A DNA stretch of 64,000 nt from Pedobacter montanisoli. GTDB lineage: Bacteria; Bacteroidota; Bacteroidia; Sphingobacteriales; Sphingobacteriaceae. The DNA is taken from positions 1 through 64,000 of the forward strand of contig NZ_JALGBH010000002.1 of assembly GCF_022809115.1 (NCBI RefSeq), read 5' to 3'. Shown piece by piece: positions 60,497-64,000 of this stretch (position 1 is its first letter; the number at the start of each line of letters is the position of its first letter). Made by a program: the position numbers and the translations under genes. The notes beneath the pieces were generated by a model. It was given only the letters and a program-made list of their open reading frames with translations, had not been told where the DNA came from and made no database searches.

Positions 60497-61078
60497 TTGA
60501 AAATTCATTTTGAAAATAATGACGATGCAACTCTTTTTGCTTTGCTTAAGCAGGGCGATGAAAATGCTTTTGTCAAAATTTATCATAAATATTGGAAAGA
60601 GTTATTTAATGCAGCTTATAAAAGGCTGCCTGAAAAAGAGCAATGCCAGGATATTATCCAAAATGTTTTTGTAGATCTGTGGAACAGAAGAAACGAACTG
60701 GATTTAAAAAAGCCCTTAGCATATTTACATACAGCAGTACGATTCCAGGTACTCAAATTCATTAGCAGAGATAGCAGAAAAGGTAAGTTTTTTAATGTTT
60801 TTGATGAAGAAATTATCTCTCCTTTAAAAACAGATGAGGCAGTATTAGAGAAAGAGGTTAAATTGATCGTTGAACTTTTTATTGCAACACTTCCTAAAAA
60901 AAGAAGGCAGATTTTTGAAATGTACTACTTAGATGGATTAAAGGTTGAAACGATAGCCACTACACTTGATATCTCAGAAAAGACGGTTAGAAACCAATTA
61001 GCCGCTGCCGGAAGACTATTAAAATTGAGGATAACCAACATGTTTCTGTTATTGGTTATTATTTTCTTTTTGTTTTAA
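60497..61078 (+). CDS. ECF RNA polymerase sigma-70 factor (FecI-like)
   Basis: A 193-aa extracytoplasmic-function sigma factor. Region 2 (about 18-85) includes QDIIQNVFVDLWNRR, and region 4 (about 125-175) includes IFEMYYLDGLKVETIATTLD and SEKTVRNQL. A hydrophobic C-terminal tail, MFLLLVIIFFLF, is a common trait of the Bacteroidota sigma factors that go with FecR and SusC. It starts at TTG because no in-frame ATG lies nearby, and a well-spaced promoter precedes that codon. It should direct transcription of its own surface-receptor operon when released by FecR. Confidence 0.92.
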   Translation: MKIHFENNDDATLFALLKQGDENAFVKIYHKYWKELFNAAYKRLPEKEQCQDIIQNVFVDLWNRRNELDLKKPLAYLHTAVRFQVLKFISRDSRKGKFFNVFDEEIISPLKTDEAVLEKEVKLIVELFIATLPKKRRQIFEMYYLDGLKVETIATTLDISEKTVRNQLAAAGRLLKLRITNMFLLLVIIFFLF

Positions 61079-61159
61079 CAACCTATTCTTTTTCTTTTTT
61101 TCAAAAAAAAAACGGGATAAATGCTTACTTATGGTACATAGTATATAAACCCATGTATC

Positions 61160-62344
61160 ATGAGCACTTTTTTTGATTCGGAAGAAGAACTTCGAAAGAT
61201 CATCAATAAATACATTAAAGGAAAAGCGACTAAAGACGAAATTAGGTTCATAGAAAGCTATTATAGTTTTCTTGATGCTCAAGAAGATGCAGAAAAAGCA
61301 TTGGGAGCAGAAGAATTTGCCCAATTAGAGCATAAGGGATTAAGTGCGATCCAGGATCGAATAAAGTTGGCACATAAGCCCAATCGAAACCTTAATTGGA
61401 AAAAATACACTGCTGCGGTAGTATTGTTGATGGGCATAACAGCAGCAGGTTTTTATTATTTGAATACCCAAAAGCAGTCACAGGTAAACTCTTTGGTGGT
61501 ACATAAGGGCAAGCTGGATGTTTTACCGGGTGAAGATGCTGCTCTTTTAACACTGTCAACCGGCGAAACCATCGCTTTAAATGAAAATAACCGCGAAAAA
61601 TTGCTAAAAGATAGCAGGTTGAGTATTTCTGCCAATGCAGAAGGGCAATTGGTATATCAAGTAAATGCAGCTAATTCTGGCTCACAAAACCCACATAGCT
61701 TTAATACCATAGAAACCAGAAAAGGCAATCAATTTCAGCTCATCCTTGCCGATGGTACTAAGGTATGGCTAAATGCTTTATCCTCTTTGCGTTTCCCAGA
61801 GGTATTTAATGGAAAAACTCGCGAAGTAGAATTACAGGGAGAAGGCTATTTTGAAGTGGAAAAAGATAAAGCACACCCTTTTATCGTAAAAACCAGCTCA
61901 TTAATATCAGGTAATAAGCAGGAGGTAGAAGTTTTAGGAACACATTTTAACATTAACAGTTATGATTCTGCTATAAGAACCACACTTGCAGAAGGAAGCG
62001 TTAGAGTTTCTAATGGAAATGTATCAAAAATTTTAGCACCGTCTTACCAGTCTATCCTAACACATAACCAAATACAGGTGTACCCTGTAAATGTAGAAGA
62101 TGAAATAGATTGGAAAAACGGATTGTTCAGGTTTAATAACGCTTCATTGCAATCTATTCTTTTACAATTAGAACGCTGGTATAACATAGATGCAGACATG
62201 AAAAATGTGCCCAATAAGAGATACAATGGAGTTATATCACGCAAGGCTAATCTCTCTGAAGTGTTAAACATGCTGTCGTTAACAGGAAACATTGAATTTG
62301 AGCTTACGCAAGACAGAAAACTGTATATAAACCAAACCCGATAA
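61160..62344 (+). CDS. FecR family anti-sigma factor
   Basis: A 394-aa inner-membrane signalling protein. The cytoplasmic N-terminal region (about 1-80) binds the sigma factor. One transmembrane helix (about 83-101) follows. The periplasmic FecR domain (about 185-285) is recognised by NTIETRKGNQFQLILADGTK, VWLNALSSLRFPEVFNGKTR and GEGYFEVEKDKAHPFIV. The C-terminal DUF4974-like part is LFRFNNASLQSILLQLERWY. It lies 81 bases after the sigma gene and 34 before a SusC-type receptor, giving the standard surface-signalling order. Confidence 0.95.
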   Translation: MSTFFDSEEELRKIINKYIKGKATKDEIRFIESYYSFLDAQEDAEKALGAEEFAQLEHKGLSAIQDRIKLAHKPNRNLNWKKYTAAVVLLMGITAAGFYYLNTQKQSQVNSLVVHKGKLDVLPGEDAALLTLSTGETIALNENNREKLLKDSRLSISANAEGQLVYQVNAANSGSQNPHSFNTIETRKGNQFQLILADGTKVWLNALSSLRFPEVFNGKTREVELQGEGYFEVEKDKAHPFIVKTSSLISGNKQEVEVLGTHFNINSYDSAIRTTLAEGSVRVSNGNVSKILAPSYQSILTHNQIQVYPVNVEDEIDWKNGLFRFNNASLQSILLQLERWYNIDADMKNVPNKRYNGVISRKANLSEVLNMLSLTGNIEFELTQDRKLYINQTR

Positions 62345-62378
62345 TAGAATACTAATCAACAAACCAAAACCAAATCAC

Positions 62379-64000
62379 ATGCTAAAAGATTACCTAAAAA
62401 ATCATCAAGCAAACGCAGGTCCTCTTACTTACAATTTTAAAAAGATTGTTAACCTTAAATTATTAAGAGTGATGAAATTAACCATTGTTTTCTTTACCAT
62501 TTTTTGTTTGCAGTTAAATGCGGCGGTTTTTTCACAGAAAGTAACCATTAATCAAAAAAACATGCCTTTAGAAAAGGTTATTAAAGAAATAAAACGTCAA
62601 ACGGGATATTTTTTTCTATATGACCTCGATTTATTGCAACAAAAATCAAAACCGGTAGATATTTCGGTTAAAGATGCCGATATCAAAGAAGTACTTACGC
62701 TGGCATTAAAAACACAGCCTTTTGATTTTGAAATTAAGGCCAACACAATTTTAATCAAACCTTTGTTGCCAGCTAACGTAGCCAATATCGATGTAAGGGG
62801 TACAGTGGTAGATGAAAACGGATTGCCCATGGCTGGAGCATCTGTACGTGTAAAGGGAAGTTCTGTTGCAGTAATTGCAGACAATCAGGGAAATTTTCTT
62901 CTGAAAAATGTAGATGAGCAGGCTACACTGGTCATCTCGTACATTGGTTACGAAGAACGAGAAGTTAAGGCAAAAGCACAATTGGGAAACATTAAACTTA
63001 ACCCACAAACCAATACTTTGGCAAATGTGGTTGTTACGGGATATACCAATTACACCAGATCGCAATCTGCAACAGCGGTATCAACCGTAAGTGCAGATAA
63101 AATTAATCAGGTTCCGGGTTTAACGGTAGATCAGATTTTGCAAGGTCGTGTTCCGGGTATGAGTGTAATTTCTACTTCTGGTCAGCCAGGGCAAAGCGCT
63201 GCTGTGGTAATCAGAGGTATAGGTAGTGTAAACGGTTCATCAACACCTTTATATGTTTTAGACGGGGTACCTATTGAAGGTAATTATTTTCAAACGATAA
63301 ATCCTGAGGACATAGAAAGTGCTTCAGTACTTAAAGATGCTTCGGCTAAAGCTTTATATGGATCAAGAGGATCAAATGGTGTAATTATACTTACAACTAA
63401 AAAAGGAAAATCAGGAGCATTATCTATTAATTATAATTCACAATATGGTTTTTCTAATTTAAGTCGCCCAAATTTTGAGATGATGAATACAACCCAAAGA
63501 CTTCAATTTGAGGAAGAAATAGGGTTAAATTACGGAAGAAATCTGGGGCCAGGGTGGACCTACTCACCAAAAAATCCAAATTATATTTCAGGAACAGCTG
63601 CTTTCAAGGCAAATGCAGATCGTATATTAGATAGTTTAAGGCATATCAATGTAGATTGGAGAGATATGTTTTTCCAGACAGGTAAGTTCCAAGAGCAACA
63701 GGTAAGTATTAGTGGAGGTAATGAAAAAATCCGTTTTTACAATTCATTAAACTATTATAAACAAGATGGCGTGGCTAAACGTACCGGTATGGACAGGTAT
63801 GCTTTACGCAGCAATGTAGATTTTAATGATAACAAGTTTTCAGGAAACGTAAACCTTTCTTTAGGTTATTCTCAATCAAGCTTTACAGAAGGAGAAGGAG
63901 GAACGGGAGCTGGTACGGCAATGGCATCGGTATATTATGCACTACCTTATGAATACCCTTACGCACCTGATGGAACGTTGATACATCCGGGTAACCAATC
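62379..64000 (+). CDS. SusC/RagA family TonB-linked outer-membrane receptor with STN domain (partial)
   Basis: The gene runs off the window's right end after about 540 codons. The N-terminus has a long leader and signal sequence (about 1-53), then an STN domain (about 55-127) which contacts the FecR protein and marks a signalling receptor. A carboxypeptidase-like beta-sandwich (about 138-215, VRGTVVDENGLPMAGASV) and the SusC plug (about 225-340) follow, with VDQILQGRVPGMSV, VVIRGIGSVNGSSTPLYVLD and ALYGSRGSNGVIILTTKKG. Beta-barrel strands begin after that. A SusD-like gene probably follows outside the window. Substrate is likely a glycan or similar oligomer. Confidence 0.95.
   Translation, partial: MLKDYLKNHQANAGPLTYNFKKIVNLKLLRVMKLTIVFFTIFCLQLNAAVFSQKVTINQKNMPLEKVIKEIKRQTGYFFLYDLDLLQQKSKPVDISVKDADIKEVLTLALKTQPFDFEIKANTILIKPLLPANVANIDVRGTVVDENGLPMAGASVRVKGSSVAVIADNQGNFLLKNVDEQATLVISYIGYEEREVKAKAQLGNIKLNPQTNTLANVVVTGYTNYTRSQSATAVSTVSADKINQVPGLTVDQILQGRVPGMSVISTSGQPGQSAAVVIRGIGSVNGSSTPLYVLDGVPIEGNYFQTINPEDIESASVLKDASAKALYGSRGSNGVIILTTKKGKSGALSINYNSQYGFSNLSRPNFEMMNTTQRLQFEEEIGLNYGRNLGPGWTYSPKNPNYISGTAAFKANADRILDSLRHINVDWRDMFFQTGKFQEQQVSISGGNEKIRFYNSLNYYKQDGVAKRTGMDRYALRSNVDFNDNKFSGNVNLSLGYSQSSFTEGEGGTGAGTAMASVYYALPYEYPYAPDGTLIHPGNQ

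Noticed and set aside
1..64000. CRISPR arrays, tRNA and rRNA genes
   Set aside because: I saw no spaced repeat arrays and no tRNA or rRNA patterns by reading. A covariance-model scan was not possible.

Overview
The window looks like a chromosomal segment of a low-GC Bacteroidota bacterium, most likely of the Sphingobacteriaceae and Pedobacter-like. This is inferred from gene content and signals, not from a database search. The support is: gliding/T9SS-linked genes (gldF, gldG and a GldA-type ATPase), two proteins with type IX secretion C-terminal sorting domains, a sigma/FecR/SusC surface-signalling set, many Bacteroidota-type outer-membrane beta-barrels, a DUF5606 protein, and repeated TAnnTTTG promoter elements placed shortly before start codons, with no clear Shine-Dalgarno sequences. 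I saw no rRNA, tRNA, CRISPR array, IS element or prophage.

Layout. 1-6.9 kb: a secreted S8 protease, an unknown secreted protein paired with an outer-membrane beta-barrel receptor-like protein, and a glycerophosphodiesterase lipoprotein. 6.9-12.1 kb: the gld ABC transporter genes, with gldA separated from gldFG by three small beta-barrel genes. 12.1-19.5 kb: dnaN, a DUF4397 lipoprotein, DedA, a phospholipase-C-like protein, a T9SS-sorted GDSL esterase and two peptidases (M20, M42). 19.5-29.3 kb: an SPFH-tail-like protein, GNAT, MFS, the porin/DUF1648/acyl-CoA carboxylase operon, a SulP transporter with carbonic anhydrase (probably bicarbonate uptake), and an amino-acid permease.

29.7-37.9 kb is the accessory highlight: a three-gene RHS/polymorphic-toxin locus. 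A short stalk-like protein and a 1170-aa DUF5977-type protein precede a 1119-aa RHS protein. The RHS core is strikingly GC-rich and ends at a DPDG motif followed by an AT-rich 197-residue tip with a glycine/alanine-rich hydrophobic middle. Two tiny two-helix membrane proteins follow immediately and are the natural immunity candidates. The locus ends at a bidirectional terminator shared with pruA.

39.5-49.5 kb: a 33-codon membrane peptide ORF, a T9SS-sorted beta-helix protein, and a TetR-controlled RND efflux operon. Two near-identical palindromes mark the probable TetR operators, one against the tetR promoter and one just inside the tolC-like gene. 49.6-53.5 kb: an overlapping lpxK / purine nucleoside phosphorylase / porin operon. 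53.5-64 kb: a beta-barrel protein, an orphan surface protein, a VOC protein, a secreted protein of the family often mislabelled asparagine synthetase B, cyclophilin plus DUF5606, an ABC exporter, and finally an ECF sigma factor, FecR anti-sigma and a SusC-type receptor that runs off the end of the window.
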